Positions 9,374 through 19,335 are shown, counted from the stretch's first letter. The stretch: 64,000 bases of DNA from Sansalvadorimonas sp965243775 (GCA_965243775.1 CBDEWF010000075.1:124001-188000), one strand, 5' to 3'. Numbers and translations: made by a program. Notes: generated by a model from the sequence alone, not told the origin.

Positions 9374-10544
9374 GTCTACCTCCCTTTGCAGCACCCATAC
9401 CGTGGCGCTCAAAATCAATGCGCATTAACAACCCAACAGTCAGGCAACTCATCATTAGGCTACTGCCGCCATAGCTGACAAATGGCAGAGCCAGCCCCTT
9501 GGTCGGTAGCAGGCCACTGCTGACTCCAATATTGATAAAAACCTGGCTGCCGAACAGCAGCCCAAGACCATAAGCGAGATAAGCAGAGAAGTACTGGTTG
9601 GCCTTTTCCGCCAGATAGCCGATATGCATGGCTCTCCAGGCGATAAAAAACAGCAGTGCCAAAATAGCTATGGAGCCAACCAGGCCCAGTTCTTCCGCAA
9701 CCACAGAAAAGATAAAGTCGGTATGAGCTTCCGGCAGGAAGAACAGTTTCTGGATACTGTTTCCCAGCCCCTCTCCAGTCCATCCTCCCCGGCCAAAACC
9801 AATCAGAGATTGTGTCAGCTGATAGCCATCACCAAACTGGTCAGCCCAGGGATCGGTATAAACAGTCAGGCGTCTCATACGGTAAGGAGCCACCAGCACC
9901 AAGCCAACAGCAGCAATTACAGCTCCTATCAGCATGACAAAGAACTTGCCCAGCCCAGCTCCGGCCAGGAACACCATGCCCATAATAGCCCCGAGCAGAA
10001 CGACAGAAGAGCCAAAGTCAGGTTCAAACAGAAACAGAACCAGTGTCAAAATCAAAACCAGCATGGGACGACTGAACCCCCACCAGCCTTCATCCCGCAC
10101 TTCATCCTGTTTGCGGGACAGATAGGATGCCATGTAAACGGCAACCAGCACCTTGGCTACTTCAGAAGGTTGAAGATTGAATAACCCCAGGGGAATCCAG
10201 CGACTACTGCCGTTCACTTCCCGGCCAACGCCAGGAATCAGAACCAGAACGAGCAGCATCCAGGCAAGAATCAACAGAGCAGGCCCCCAACGCTCCCAGA
10301 CAGCCATCGGTATCATCAGAGTGGCAAGAATGACGGAGAGTCCCCCGGCAAAGAAAATCCCCTGGCGGATCAGAAAATGAAAAGTATTGCCATAAGTCAC
10401 ATTGCCAATACTGCTGGATGCTGAAGCCACCATGATCAACCCAACGGCAATAGCAGTCAGCGCGGCTCCCAGCAACAGGATATCAACAGGAGCTCCTCTG
10501 AAGCGTCCACGATAGAACAGGGTAGACAAGGCTACTTCAGTCAC
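9366..10544 (-). CDS. ftsW: Lipid II polymerase / division protein FtsW
   Basis: SEDS-family glycosyltransferase that polymerises septal lipid II with FtsI. The reading frame is open to 10754, but that extension lies wholly inside murD. I place the start at the GTG at 10544 (VTEVALSTLFYRGRF), with a G-rich site upstream and an 8-base overlap with the murD stop. The 392-residue product has about ten membrane segments and SEDS motifs such as VNGSSRWIPLG, QPSEVAKV, and FSVVAEELG with the essential acidic pair. The C-terminus LPFVSYGGSS is typical. Confidence 0.95.
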   Translation of the reverse strand: MTEVALSTLFYRGRFRGAPVDILLLGAALTAIAVGLIMVASASSSIGNVTYGNTFHFLIRQGIFFAGGLSVILATLMIPMAVWERWGPALLILAWMLLVLVLIPGVGREVNGSSRWIPLGLFNLQPSEVAKVLVAVYMASYLSRKQDEVRDEGWWGFSRPMLVLILTLVLFLFEPDFGSSVVLLGAIMGMVFLAGAGLGKFFVMLIGAVIAAVGLVLVAPYRMRRLTVYTDPWADQFGDGYQLTQSLIGFGRGGWTGEGLGNSIQKLFFLPEAHTDFIFSVVAEELGLVGSIAILALLFFIAWRAMHIGYLAEKANQYFSAYLAYGLGLLFGSQVFINIGVSSGLLPTKGLALPFVSYGGSSLMMSCLTVGLLMRIDFERHGMGAAKGGRHG

Positions 10545-11907
10545 AAAGCACCCCCACCCGCTCTTTGAACACTTCACCCCGATGTTCATAGTTGTTAAAC
10601 ATATCAAAGCTGGCACAGGCCGGAGCCAGCAGCACGACATCACCTTCGTGGGCCAATTCTGCTGCCGTGTGAATAGCTTCATCCAGACATCCAGCCCGAA
10701 GAATCGGTGCAGCTTCACAGGCAGCATCAGCCAGGCGGGGCCCGTCAGCGCCAATCACGATAACGCTACGGGCATACTTCTCAATGGCCGGTTTCATAAC
10801 CGAGAAGTCAGCTCCCTTACCCTCACCCCCAGCAATCAGGATAACTTTTCCAGCAATATCGCAACCCAGACCTTCTATGGCGGCAATGGCAGAACCGGTA
10901 TTAGTAGCCTTGGAATCATTAAACCAGCTGACCCCTCTGGACTCTTTTACCCACTCACACCGATGAGGCAGACCGGTAAATTCCCGCAGAGCGTCCAGCA
11001 TGGCATTTACCGGCAGCCCGGCCAGAGAGCCCAGGGCCAGTGCCGCCAGAGCATTAGCGTAGTTATGACTGCCTTTAATCTTCAGCTCATCAGTCGCAAT
11101 CAGGCGGGTCAGCCCCTGGGTCAACCAGGTTCGCTCCTGTTCCCTCTCAATACCAAAATCATTTAAGCCCGCAGCTCTACCCAACCCGAAAGAGATGCAT
11201 TTCACAGATTCTGCGACCAAGGGAGATGTGAGAGCGTCATCCCGGTTGATAACAACACCTTTACAACCTCTGAAAATACGGTGTTTAGCCTGATGATATT
11301 CGGCCAGGGAGTTATACCGGTCCATATGATCAGGGGTCACATTCAGAACCGTTGCTGCTACCGCGCGAAGAGTGTGTGTGGTTTCCAGCTGAAAACTGGA
11401 CAGTTCAAGAACGTAGAGATCTTTTTCACCCTGCTCAAAAAGATCAAGAACCGGTGTTCCGATATTGCCGCCTGTACCTACTCTGATGCCAGCTTTTTCT
11501 GCCATCAGTCCAACAAGAGTGGTGACTGTGCTTTTACCATTAGACCCAGTGATGGCGATAACTGGTACATTAATCTTTTGGCAAAACAGCTCAACATCAC
11601 CAACGACTGCTGCTCCATTAGCCATTGCAGCCGCAATGGCCAGCTCTTTCAAAGAGAGACCGGGGCTGACGATCAACTCGTCTGCCTGACTAAGAAGATC
11701 GCTGTCCAGAGGGCCACAGATAAGATCAATACCAGAACACTCCTTGTGGAAGGCATCAAGTCCTGGCGGATTATCCCGGGTATCAACAACCAGGAAAGGT
11801 ACTCCCTGCTTATACAGCCAGCGCGCGCAGGCAAGCCCGGTCTTGCCCAGACCAACGACAACTCTCTTTTTGTCGCTGCTTATCAACTGATCACGCACCC
11901 TCGACAA
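10537..11907 (-). CDS. murD: UDP-MurNAc-L-Ala--D-glutamate ligase MurD
   Basis: Cytoplasmic Mur ligase adding D-Glu to UDP-MurNAc-L-Ala. The 456-residue protein has the N-terminal VVVGLGKTGLACARWL loop, the ATP-binding ITGSNGKSTVTTLVG motif, NVTPDHMDRY, and NDSKATNTGSA near the middle, which is characteristic of MurD. The start lies 4 bases past the mraY stop on the minus strand, and the end overlaps ftsW by 8 bases. Confidence 0.96.
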   Translation of the reverse strand: MSRVRDQLISSDKKRVVVGLGKTGLACARWLYKQGVPFLVVDTRDNPPGLDAFHKECSGIDLICGPLDSDLLSQADELIVSPGLSLKELAIAAAMANGAAVVGDVELFCQKINVPVIAITGSNGKSTVTTLVGLMAEKAGIRVGTGGNIGTPVLDLFEQGEKDLYVLELSSFQLETTHTLRAVAATVLNVTPDHMDRYNSLAEYHQAKHRIFRGCKGVVINRDDALTSPLVAESVKCISFGLGRAAGLNDFGIEREQERTWLTQGLTRLIATDELKIKGSHNYANALAALALGSLAGLPVNAMLDALREFTGLPHRCEWVKESRGVSWFNDSKATNTGSAIAAIEGLGCDIAGKVILIAGGEGKGADFSVMKPAIEKYARSVIVIGADGPRLADAACEAAPILRAGCLDEAIHTAAELAHEGDVVLLAPACASFDMFNNYEHRGEVFKERVGVLCD

Positions 11908-11911
11908 ATCC

Positions 11912-12994
11912 TTATCTTAATTTCAGTGTTGCCAGACCAATCAGCACCAGAACCAGGCTAATGATCCAGAATCTCACGATAACCCGTGGCTCAGGCCACC
12001 CCTTCAATTCAAAGTGATGATGTATCGGAGCCATGCGAAAAATACGACGCCCGGTCAGCTTGAAAGAGGCTACCTGAAGGATGACCGAGACTGTCTCCAT
12101 AACGAATACGCCACCCATAATGAACAGCACAATTTCCTGCCGAACAATCACAGCAATAACGCCTAGCGCCGCGCCCAGAGCCAGGGCACCAACATCCCCC
12201 ATAAACACCTGGGCCGGATAAGTGTTAAACCAGAGGAAGCCAAGGCCAGCCCCTACCAAAGCAGATGTGAAAACAACCAGCTCACCGGAACCCCGAATAA
12301 AGGGAATATTTAGATAACGGGCAAACTCGGCATGGCCACTGAGGTAAGCAAACACGCCTAAAGCCGCTCCCACCATAACCGTTGGCATTATGGCCAACCC
12401 ATCCAGACCATCGGTCAGGTTAACAGCATTACTACTGCCAACGATCACCAGATAGGTCAGGACAACAAAAAACAGCCCCAGAGGCAGAGCGACTGCTTTG
12501 AAGAAAGGTACAATCAACGCCGTCTCAACGGGTGTTTTGGCTATGGCGTACAGAGCGACTGCTGCTCCCAGGCCAAACACAGACTGCCAGAAATACTTCC
12601 ACCGGCCAGGAAGACCACGGGAGTGTTTTTCCACAACCTTACGGTAGTCATCAACCCAGCCCACGGCACCAAACGACAGCGTTACACCAAGTACTATCCA
12701 CAGATAGAGATTCGACAGATTCCCCCAAAGCAGCGTACTGATAGTAATCGCAGCCAGAATTAAACCACCCCCCATAGTAGGCGTACCCGCCTTGCTAAGG
12801 TGAGATTGCGGACCATCGTCGCGCACAGCCTGGCCAATCTGGTGAAAGCTCAGCTTACGGATAAAAACCGGCCCAAAAACCAGAGAAAAAACCAGGGCAG
12901 TCAGCACCCCGAGAATAGCTCTCAGGGTCAAGTACTTGAATACACCAAAACCGCTATAGTAAGAACTTAAAAAGTCTGCCAGCCAATACAGCAT
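11912..12994 (-). CDS. mraY: Phospho-MurNAc-pentapeptide transferase MraY
   Basis: Integral membrane enzyme that moves phospho-MurNAc-pentapeptide onto undecaprenyl phosphate to make lipid I. The 360-residue protein has about ten membrane segments. Signature parts are DDGPQSHLSKAGTPTMGGG near the N-terminus, VGWVDDYRKV with the catalytic Asp pair, NLTDGLDGLA, GDVGALALGAALG, and the loop RIFRMAPIHHHFELKGWPE with the HHH triad. Its ATG shares one base with the murF stop (TAATG). Confidence 0.98.
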   Translation of the reverse strand: MLYWLADFLSSYYSGFGVFKYLTLRAILGVLTALVFSLVFGPVFIRKLSFHQIGQAVRDDGPQSHLSKAGTPTMGGGLILAAITISTLLWGNLSNLYLWIVLGVTLSFGAVGWVDDYRKVVEKHSRGLPGRWKYFWQSVFGLGAAVALYAIAKTPVETALIVPFFKAVALPLGLFFVVLTYLVIVGSSNAVNLTDGLDGLAIMPTVMVGAALGVFAYLSGHAEFARYLNIPFIRGSGELVVFTSALVGAGLGFLWFNTYPAQVFMGDVGALALGAALGVIAVIVRQEIVLFIMGGVFVMETVSVILQVASFKLTGRRIFRMAPIHHHFELKGWPEPRVIVRFWIISLVLVLIGLATLKLR

Positions 12995-14403
12995 TAATTG
13001 CCCTCCATGGCAGTTTCCATAGATTCTTCCGTCTGACTATCTGCCAGACAGGCACTGACAACCTGATTCATACCCGCTGTCAGCGAACCTTTTACCAGAA
13101 CCACAACCCCAGGATTCAAATGGGGAATTAACCAATCACACAAAGCCTTTTTGTCGGTAAAGTGCTGGCCTTCACCCTTGAAACCGCTGTGTAAATGACT
13201 GCTCCAGTTACCGTATGTGAGAACCCGGTCAACTGCTGCCCGCCGGGCATATTCGCCCAGCTCACGGTGCAGGCGAGCACCGTCTTTTTCCGTTTCGAAA
13301 TGTTCTTCCGACATGTCCCCAAGAATCAGGATGCGATAGCCATCACAATCTGCCAGTTCATCAACGGCAGCCATGGTAGAATCCGGGTTGGCGTTATAAC
13401 TTTCATCAATAACCAGCGCACCGCTATCTGTGCGAAATCTTTGCCCACGACGTGAGTAAGGGCGCGCCTCCCCCAGCCCGGCAGCAATCGTTTCAATGTC
13501 CAGACCCGCTGCATAAGCAATGGTTGCAGCAGCACAGGCATTCGCTACCTGGTGTTTACCCCAAAACTGCAAATGCACCAGTGTCTCCTTGCCTCCAAGG
13601 TGAAGGGTAAAGTGCATGCCGTCATCTTCAGTGATGATCTTTTCCGGCCAGCAGGTAGCAGCACGATCAGTCAGACTAAAAGTCATAACCTGACAATCAC
13701 TGTTCTGGTCTACACGCTTGCGCCAGACATCAGCATGGGCGTCATCGGCATTGATCACGGCGCAACCATCTTCAGGGAGCAGGTCAAAGATGGCTCCCTT
13801 CTCTTGCACGACACCTTCCAGACCACCCAGCCCGGCCACATGGGAACCACTGGCATTATTGACGATGGCAATATGGGGACGAACAACAGAAGTAAGATGG
13901 GCGATCTCTCCCGGGCTATTGGTCCCCATCTCAACAACAGCGTACTTGTGTTCCTCAGTCAGACGGCTCAGGGTAACCGGAACGCCATAAGCATTATTGA
14001 GATTACCTCTGGTTGACAATGTGGGAGCCACCTGGGAGAAGATAGCTGCCAGCATCTCTTTGACCGAGGTTTTACCACTGCTACCTGTTACCCCGATAAC
14101 CAGCCCTGCAAAAGCATCCCGGTTAGCCCGACCAATTGCGGTCAGAGCCTGCTCAGTATCGTTTACCAGCAGACATGACGAGCCATCACCCTCTCGACTG
14201 ACTACAACACTTGAGGCACCTTTCTCCAGTGCTGCCTGAATATAATCATGACCATCAAAATTAGGACCTTTGATGGCAACAAACAGCTGCCCAGGTTCAA
14301 GTGTTCTGGTATCAATACTGACCGAACCCGTTTCAGCATCTTTGCCGATCAGCCTGGCAGAGAGAACCTTTGCAAGATCACTCAGAAGCTTGGCAGCTAT
14401 CAT
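12994..14403 (-). CDS. murF: UDP-MurNAc-tripeptide--D-Ala-D-Ala ligase MurF
   Basis: Last cytoplasmic Mur ligase; it adds D-Ala-D-Ala made by DdlB. The frame is open to 14484, but the start is placed at 14403 (MIAAKLLSDLAKVL). That ATG overlaps the murE stop in an ATGA arrangement and is preceded by GGGAGGG. The 469-residue product has the ATP loop GVTGSSGKTSVKEML, an N-terminal UDP-binding part with IDTRTLEPGQLFVAI, and DESYNANPDS, a MurF hallmark. Confidence 0.95.
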   Translation of the reverse strand: MIAAKLLSDLAKVLSARLIGKDAETGSVSIDTRTLEPGQLFVAIKGPNFDGHDYIQAALEKGASSVVVSREGDGSSCLLVNDTEQALTAIGRANRDAFAGLVIGVTGSSGKTSVKEMLAAIFSQVAPTLSTRGNLNNAYGVPVTLSRLTEEHKYAVVEMGTNSPGEIAHLTSVVRPHIAIVNNASGSHVAGLGGLEGVVQEKGAIFDLLPEDGCAVINADDAHADVWRKRVDQNSDCQVMTFSLTDRAATCWPEKIITEDDGMHFTLHLGGKETLVHLQFWGKHQVANACAAATIAYAAGLDIETIAAGLGEARPYSRRGQRFRTDSGALVIDESYNANPDSTMAAVDELADCDGYRILILGDMSEEHFETEKDGARLHRELGEYARRAAVDRVLTYGNWSSHLHSGFKGEGQHFTDKKALCDWLIPHLNPGVVVLVKGSLTAGMNQVVSACLADSQTEESMETAMEGN

Positions 14404-15899
14404 GCAACCCTCCCGGACAAAGCCAATGTCACCTGTTCCAGATCGCTGAAGGGGTAGCGAACGCCATTGATTTCCTGGTAGCACTCATGCCCCTTGCCCG
14501 CTACCAGAACCACATCACCTGCAGAAGCATTATCAATGGCACGACTGATGGCTTCTGCTCGATCAACAACAACCGTAACCTTTTCCGACACCTCACCGGC
14601 CACTCCAGCCAAAGCGTCATCAATAATGGTTTCAGGATCTTCACTACGGGGGTTATCGCTGGTGACATAGACCAGGTCAGCACCAGCACAGGCCGCTTTA
14701 GCCATCAATGGACGCTTGCCACGATCACGGTCGCCACCACAGCCAAATACACAGGAAATACGACGACCGCCATGTTCGCGCAGGGCCGAGAGAACACTTT
14801 TCAACGCATCAGAGGTATGGGCGTAATCAATCACCACAACAGGCTGGGTACCACCGCCATAGCTTTCAAGGCGCCCGGGAACATTGGAAATGTTTTTAAT
14901 GACATCAAGAACCCTGCCCAGCTTAAAGCCATGACATCCCATGACAGCAATCACTCCGAGCAAGTTGCTCAGATTGAACCGTCCCATCAGAGAAGTCACC
15001 AGCTCACCCTGCCCCCAAGGGGTCACAACCGTAGCTCGCATGCCCTCGGAAAGCAGTTGAATATCTTTCAGGTAAAGGTCTGCAGACTCATCAGACAAAG
15101 AGCAGCTCAGGCATTCAACCTCTTTGGAGGCAAATCCCCACAGGGTTTCTGTCGCAGGATCGTCGGCATTGAAGATCGCGTGACGCAGGCCGGGGTGAGC
15201 AAACAGTTTACCCTTGGCTGCAGCATAGGCATCCATGGTTTTGTGATAATCAAGATGATCGCGGGTCAGGTTGGTAAATACCGCTGTATCAATATGCAGG
15301 CCATTAACCCGCCCTTGATCAAGGCCATGGGAAGAGATTTCCGCTGCCATCCAGCTAATGTCCTGATCGCGCATCTGGGCAGCAAAACTGTGGCAGCTCA
15401 ATATATCGGCCGTGGTATTGCCCATCTCTTCCAGGTAACCGACCCGTCCCTGACCGAGAGTACCCATAATTCCGCAACCAGTGCTGAGCTGATCAAGTAG
15501 TTCTGCAATGAAGTGAACAGTTGAAGATTTACCGTTGGTCCCGGTTACTCCGATCACATTAATATTCCGGGACGGGTGACCCAGGGCAAAATCTATCAAC
15601 GCACCGGCCCGGCTGTGCAAACTTTCAATTTCAGCAACGGGTACAGCGACAGATTTTTCAGCCAGATTTCGACCGGCTTCTGCAAGCACTGCAGCCGCTC
15701 CGGCCTGGACGGCCGCCTCAATATAATCACGCCCGTCTGTCGCACATCCGGGCAGCGCGAGAAACAACTCACCACTTCGAACCCTGCGGCTGTCAATGGC
15801 CAGACCAGACAACTTAACATCACCAGCCACAGGCTCAACATTGAGCCAGCGCAACAGGTGATTCAGAGTCAGGTTGTGTTCCCACCTAGATTCTGTCAT
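14400..15899 (-). CDS. murE: UDP-MurNAc-L-Ala-D-Glu--meso-DAP ligase MurE
   Basis: Cytoplasmic ligase adding the third stem residue. The 499-residue protein carries IDSRRVRSGELFLAL (UDP-MurNAc binding) and the ATP loop GVTGTNGKSSTVHF. The specificity motif DNPRSEDP, in which DNPR reads meso-diaminopimelate rather than lysine, indicates DAP-type peptidoglycan. The start overlaps the ftsI stop by one base (TGATG) and the end overlaps murF by four. Confidence 0.97.
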   Translation of the reverse strand: MTESRWEHNLTLNHLLRWLNVEPVAGDVKLSGLAIDSRRVRSGELFLALPGCATDGRDYIEAAVQAGAAAVLAEAGRNLAEKSVAVPVAEIESLHSRAGALIDFALGHPSRNINVIGVTGTNGKSSTVHFIAELLDQLSTGCGIMGTLGQGRVGYLEEMGNTTADILSCHSFAAQMRDQDISWMAAEISSHGLDQGRVNGLHIDTAVFTNLTRDHLDYHKTMDAYAAAKGKLFAHPGLRHAIFNADDPATETLWGFASKEVECLSCSLSDESADLYLKDIQLLSEGMRATVVTPWGQGELVTSLMGRFNLSNLLGVIAVMGCHGFKLGRVLDVIKNISNVPGRLESYGGGTQPVVVIDYAHTSDALKSVLSALREHGGRRISCVFGCGGDRDRGKRPLMAKAACAGADLVYVTSDNPRSEDPETIIDDALAGVAGEVSEKVTVVVDRAEAISRAIDNASAGDVVLVAGKGHECYQEINGVRYPFSDLEQVTLALSGRVA

Positions 15900-17620
15900 C
15901 AGCTTTCATTCCTGGAAGTTCTGGAGGTGTCAACCACGACACGATGAGGATCGACATTATCTGCCGGAACCCCAAGTACACGCATGGTTTCACCAGCCAC
16001 CCGCGAAAACACAGGTGCCGAGACAACTCCACCATAATATTTTCCCGATCTGGCGCCATCAATAACCACAACCATCGCCACCCGGGGGTTATCCGCCGGC
16101 ACAACGCCGGCGAACAGAGAAATGTAGTTATCATCCGAGTACCCCTTGGCACCCAGCTTCTTCACCGTGCCAGTTTTACCAGCCACGGTATATCCTTCAA
16201 TACGTCCTCTGCGGCCAGTGCCCTTGACTCCGGTGACTGTTTTCATCATATCCAGAACATTTCTGGCAACATCGGGAGACAGAACCTGTTCACCTTCAAC
16301 CGGTATATCCCTTTTCAAAATACTAACAGGTATCGCTTCCCCACCATTGGCCAGAATCATATAAGCCTGAGCCAGCTGCAGAGCTGTGACCGAAATACCA
16401 TAGCCATAGGAAAGAGTGGCAACCTCAATGGGTTTCCACTTATTTCGCAGCGGCATGACTCCAGAACTTTCCCCTGGGAAAGCGACTCCGGTCGGCTGCC
16501 CCAGTCCAACCCGGTGAAACAGGGAAACAACAAATTCCGGCCCAATATCCAGAGCCAGCTTGGTCACACCAACATTGCTGGACTTGGTGATCACACCAGT
16601 GACATCAAGGGCTCCAAAATTACGTACATCCTTGACCACATCCCGCCCAACACGCATCCAGCCAGGAGAGGTTTTCACTGGGGTATGGCTGTTGTAACGC
16701 CCTGACTCCAGAGCCGCAGCCACGGTAAAAGGCTTGATGACAGAGCCAGGCTCAAATTGATCGGTAATCGCCCGGTTGCGGGCTCTGGCTGCACTGAACT
16801 CAGAACGGTTGTTCGGATTGAATGATGGCTGATTCACCATAGCCAGCACTTCACCGGTTTTCACATCAAGCATAACCAGAGACGCCGTACGGGCCTGATG
16901 CTCTCGCACAGCTTTCTGCAGTTCCCGAAAGGCCAGATATTGAAGTCTGAGATCAATACTCAGCTTGATCTCTTTACCAGGCTCAGCACTCTGCAGCACA
17001 TCCGCTTCGCGGATTACCCGCCCCTTGCGATCCTTTATCACTCGCATTTTACCGGGTGTTCCGGCAAGCCAGTTATCCAGAGCAAGTTCAACGCCTTCCT
17101 GGCCGCGGTCATCAATATCGGTCAGCCCCACGAGTTGGGCGGCTACCTCTCTGGCTGGATAAAAACGGCGATACTCCGAAAGACCATCGACTCCCGGAAT
17201 ATCCAGATCAAGAACTTTTTGGGCTTCAGCTGGCTCCATTAGCCGCTTCAGATAAACAAAGCCCCGCCCACTGGCATTATTAAGTCGTCTGGCCAAAGCT
17301 TTGGGACTGATCTTCAGAGCCCTGGCCAGAACTGGCCAGCTATCCGGTTCATCTTTCAGGATCCGGGGATTAGCCCAGATAGAAGTGACAGAAGTGCTGA
17401 CCGCAAGTGGGCTGCCACTACGATCAAAAATAATGCCACGGTGGGCAGAAATCACCTGTTCGCGAACAGTACGCTTATCACCTTCATTCTGCAGAAATGG
17501 ACGATCAATAACCTGCAGCCAAGCCACGCGTCCACCCACCAGCAGTACAGCCAGCACCATAAGGAACTGAACACAACGATAACGGCCTTGATAAGGTGTC
17601 GTTTTTTTTCGTCTGTTCAC
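15899..17620 (-). CDS. ftsI: Penicillin-binding protein 3 (FtsI)
   Basis: Septal transpeptidase crosslinking peptidoglycan made by FtsW. The frame is open to 17740, but I place the start at the GTG at 17620, which overlaps the ftsL stop as GTGA; the upstream part would lie inside ftsL. The 573-residue product has a short basic cytoplasmic tail, one membrane segment (about 15-38), the PBP dimerisation domain (HRGIIFDRSG), and a complete active site: S293-V-I-K, S347-S-N and K482-T-G-T. An A8 run four codons into the gene is a slippage-prone tract. The ribosome binding site is weak, which fits translational coupling to ftsL. Confidence 0.93.
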   Translation of the reverse strand: MNRRKKTTPYQGRYRCVQFLMVLAVLLVGGRVAWLQVIDRPFLQNEGDKRTVREQVISAHRGIIFDRSGSPLAVSTSVTSIWANPRILKDEPDSWPVLARALKISPKALARRLNNASGRGFVYLKRLMEPAEAQKVLDLDIPGVDGLSEYRRFYPAREVAAQLVGLTDIDDRGQEGVELALDNWLAGTPGKMRVIKDRKGRVIREADVLQSAEPGKEIKLSIDLRLQYLAFRELQKAVREHQARTASLVMLDVKTGEVLAMVNQPSFNPNNRSEFSAARARNRAITDQFEPGSVIKPFTVAAALESGRYNSHTPVKTSPGWMRVGRDVVKDVRNFGALDVTGVITKSSNVGVTKLALDIGPEFVVSLFHRVGLGQPTGVAFPGESSGVMPLRNKWKPIEVATLSYGYGISVTALQLAQAYMILANGGEAIPVSILKRDIPVEGEQVLSPDVARNVLDMMKTVTGVKGTGRRGRIEGYTVAGKTGTVKKLGAKGYSDDNYISLFAGVVPADNPRVAMVVVIDGARSGKYYGGVVSAPVFSRVAGETMRVLGVPADNVDPHRVVVDTSRTSRNES

Positions 17621-17928
17621 GGCTGCACCATGATAATCCTGTCTTTCCCGGGTGCCACCATATCCAGTTGCTCCCGGGCCACTTTTTCCACCCTGCGGTG
17701 GGCTGTCAGGGTACTGTGCTGCAGTAACAGCTGCCCCCACTGCTCCTGTATTTCATTTCTGCGCATCAGTTCTGTCTGCAACTGATCAAAAGCCTGCCTG
17801 TTCAGGTGGGCCGACCAGACCACAGCAAATGCTGAGGCGACAACCAGCATTCCCAGTACAACAGGTAGCCAGCGAATCTCGCCCTGCAGGAACTGCCAGG
17901 GAGAAAAATCCAGCCAGCGATCACTCAT
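17617..17928 (-). CDS. ftsL: Cell division protein FtsL
   Basis: Small bitopic divisome protein (103 residues) that with FtsB and FtsQ activates FtsWI. One membrane segment (about 19-40) is followed by a leucine-zipper-like coiled coil (about 45-80) and a conserved end with ARE-Q-L-MV. It overlaps rsmH by 4 bases upstream and ftsI by 3 bases downstream. Sequence identity in this family is low; the call rests on position, size and topology. Confidence 0.92.
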   Translation of the reverse strand: MSDRWLDFSPWQFLQGEIRWLPVVLGMLVVASAFAVVWSAHLNRQAFDQLQTELMRRNEIQEQWGQLLLQHSTLTAHRRVEKVAREQLDMVAPGKDRIIMVQP

Positions 17929-18848
17929 ACCAACTTTTCCGCCACCCTCATAACCGCACTGCGGGCACGGGGATTTTCATCAACCTCTGCCGGCCCTGGC
18001 TTGCGGGCCTTACCAACACTCTTCAGTTTTCTGTTCAGCTGTTCTTCCGTCAGTGGAACCCAGCTGGGAACATCATCACCCTTCTCATGGCGGCGGATAA
18101 ACCGCTTAACCATCCGGTCCTCCAGAGAGTGGAAGCTGATAATAACCAGGCGACCTCCCGGCTTCAGCACTTCCAGGCTGTCTTCCAAAACCCTTTCCAG
18201 ATCATCCAGTTCACTGTTGATAAAGATCCGGATTCCCTGAAATGCCTTGGTGGCCGGATGAATCTTTTTCGGCCATACCGGATTGGCATCAGCAATAATC
18301 TTGGCCAGCTGAGATGTTGTCTCAACTGGCTTCTCTTTTCGGGCTTCCACGATCGCCCTGGCCATCCGGCGCCCGAATTTTTCTTCACCAAAGCGCTTGA
18401 TCACATCAGTGATCTCATCTTCACCCGCAGTGGCCAGCCACTGGGATGCGCTCATCCCCTTACTGGTATTCATACGCATATCCAGTGGTCCATCCCTCAG
18501 GAAACTGAAACCACGGGATGCATCATCCAGCTGGGGCGAAGAAACCCCAAGATCAAGAAGAATGCCGTCCAGTTTTTCCTCACCGGCAAACTTTTTGAGC
18601 TCTGCAAAGGAGCCATGACAGATGCGAAAACGTTTATCCTCTTCCATCAGGGTCTCGCCAAAGCCCACAGCCACTGGGTCTTTATCAATACCAGTCAGCA
18701 GGCCATGTTCATTTAACTGGGACAGGATCAGCCGACTATGACCACCCCGCCCGAATGTTCCATCGATGTAATGCCCTTCAGGCTTCCGGATAAGACAATC
18801 GACTGCCTCATCCAGCAACACGGTTGCGTGCTGAAACTGCTTGCTCAT
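17925..18848 (-). CDS. rsmH: 16S rRNA (cytosine-1402-N4)-methyltransferase RsmH
   Basis: SAM-dependent methyltransferase acting on 16S rRNA C1402 (formerly MraW). It has 307 residues. Motif I is DGTFGRGGHSRLIL (about 29-42); DLGVSSPQLDDASRGFSF and the C-terminal IISFHSLEDRMVKRFI are family signatures. It starts 2 bases after mraZ and overlaps ftsL by 4 bases, so it is expected to be cotranscribed from the mraZ promoter. RsmI, encoded nearby at 20240-21088, modifies the 2'-O of the same nucleotide. Confidence 0.97.
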   Translation of the reverse strand: MSKQFQHATVLLDEAVDCLIRKPEGHYIDGTFGRGGHSRLILSQLNEHGLLTGIDKDPVAVGFGETLMEEDKRFRICHGSFAELKKFAGEEKLDGILLDLGVSSPQLDDASRGFSFLRDGPLDMRMNTSKGMSASQWLATAGEDEITDVIKRFGEEKFGRRMARAIVEARKEKPVETTSQLAKIIADANPVWPKKIHPATKAFQGIRIFINSELDDLERVLEDSLEVLKPGGRLVIISFHSLEDRMVKRFIRRHEKGDDVPSWVPLTEEQLNRKLKSVGKARKPGPAEVDENPRARSAVMRVAEKLV

Positions 18849-18850
18849 AT

Positions 18851-19306
18851 TTACAATGACAATGTCTGTAACTCTTCGGGAGTCGCCACGCCTTCCCCGG
18901 TTTCCTTCAGGTAGGCATCACGCCGTTCATGCCAGCACTCTTCATCCCAGAGTTCGAATTTCTTGCCCTGCCCAAGCAAAACAGCCTTTTTAGTCAGCCC
19001 TGCGTATTCACGCAACAAGGGAGGAATCAAAATCCGGCCATTACCATCCATTTCCAGATCTGTAGCATGGCCGATCAAAAGCCGCTGGATTCGTCGAGTC
19101 ATAGGGTGAAAGCTGGGGAGTGCCTCAATTTTGGCTTGAATCTGTTCCCACTCATCTACGGGATAAATAAGCAGGCAAGCCTCTTCAGTATCAATGGTGG
19201 CGACAAGGCGTCCGCTACAACGCTCTGACAATATAGAACGATAACGAGTCGGCACTGCCAACCGTCCTTTCGCATCCATATTCAGTGCATTGACACCACG
19301 AAACAC
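18851..19306 (-). CDS. mraZ: Transcriptional regulator MraZ
   Basis: AbrB-fold DNA-binding protein that represses the dcw operon in E. coli. The 151-residue product has two SpoVT/AbrB-like repeats (N-terminal FRGVNALNMDAKGRLAVPTRYR, shown here as a split of two parts around NMDAKGR, and a second repeat around EMDGNGRILIPPLLREYA). The start is a GTG at 19306, preceded by GGTGGAGG. Four TGGGN-type boxes lie immediately upstream, indicating autoregulation. It is the first gene of the dcw transcription unit. Confidence 0.96.
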   Translation of the reverse strand: MFRGVNALNMDAKGRLAVPTRYRSILSERCSGRLVATIDTEEACLLIYPVDEWEQIQAKIEALPSFHPMTRRIQRLLIGHATDLEMDGNGRILIPPLLREYAGLTKKAVLLGQGKKFELWDEECWHERRDAYLKETGEGVATPEELQTLSL

Positions 19307-19335
19307 GCGTCTTCCTCCACCTTATACCAACAGCA

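Noticed and set aside
14370..15500. Long open frame on the plus strand opposite murE
   Set aside because: It is antisense to a complete, well-conserved Mur ligase, has no ribosome binding site and no recognisable motif; codon structure of murE explains it. The same holds for plus-strand frames at 7168-8019 and 17652-18716.
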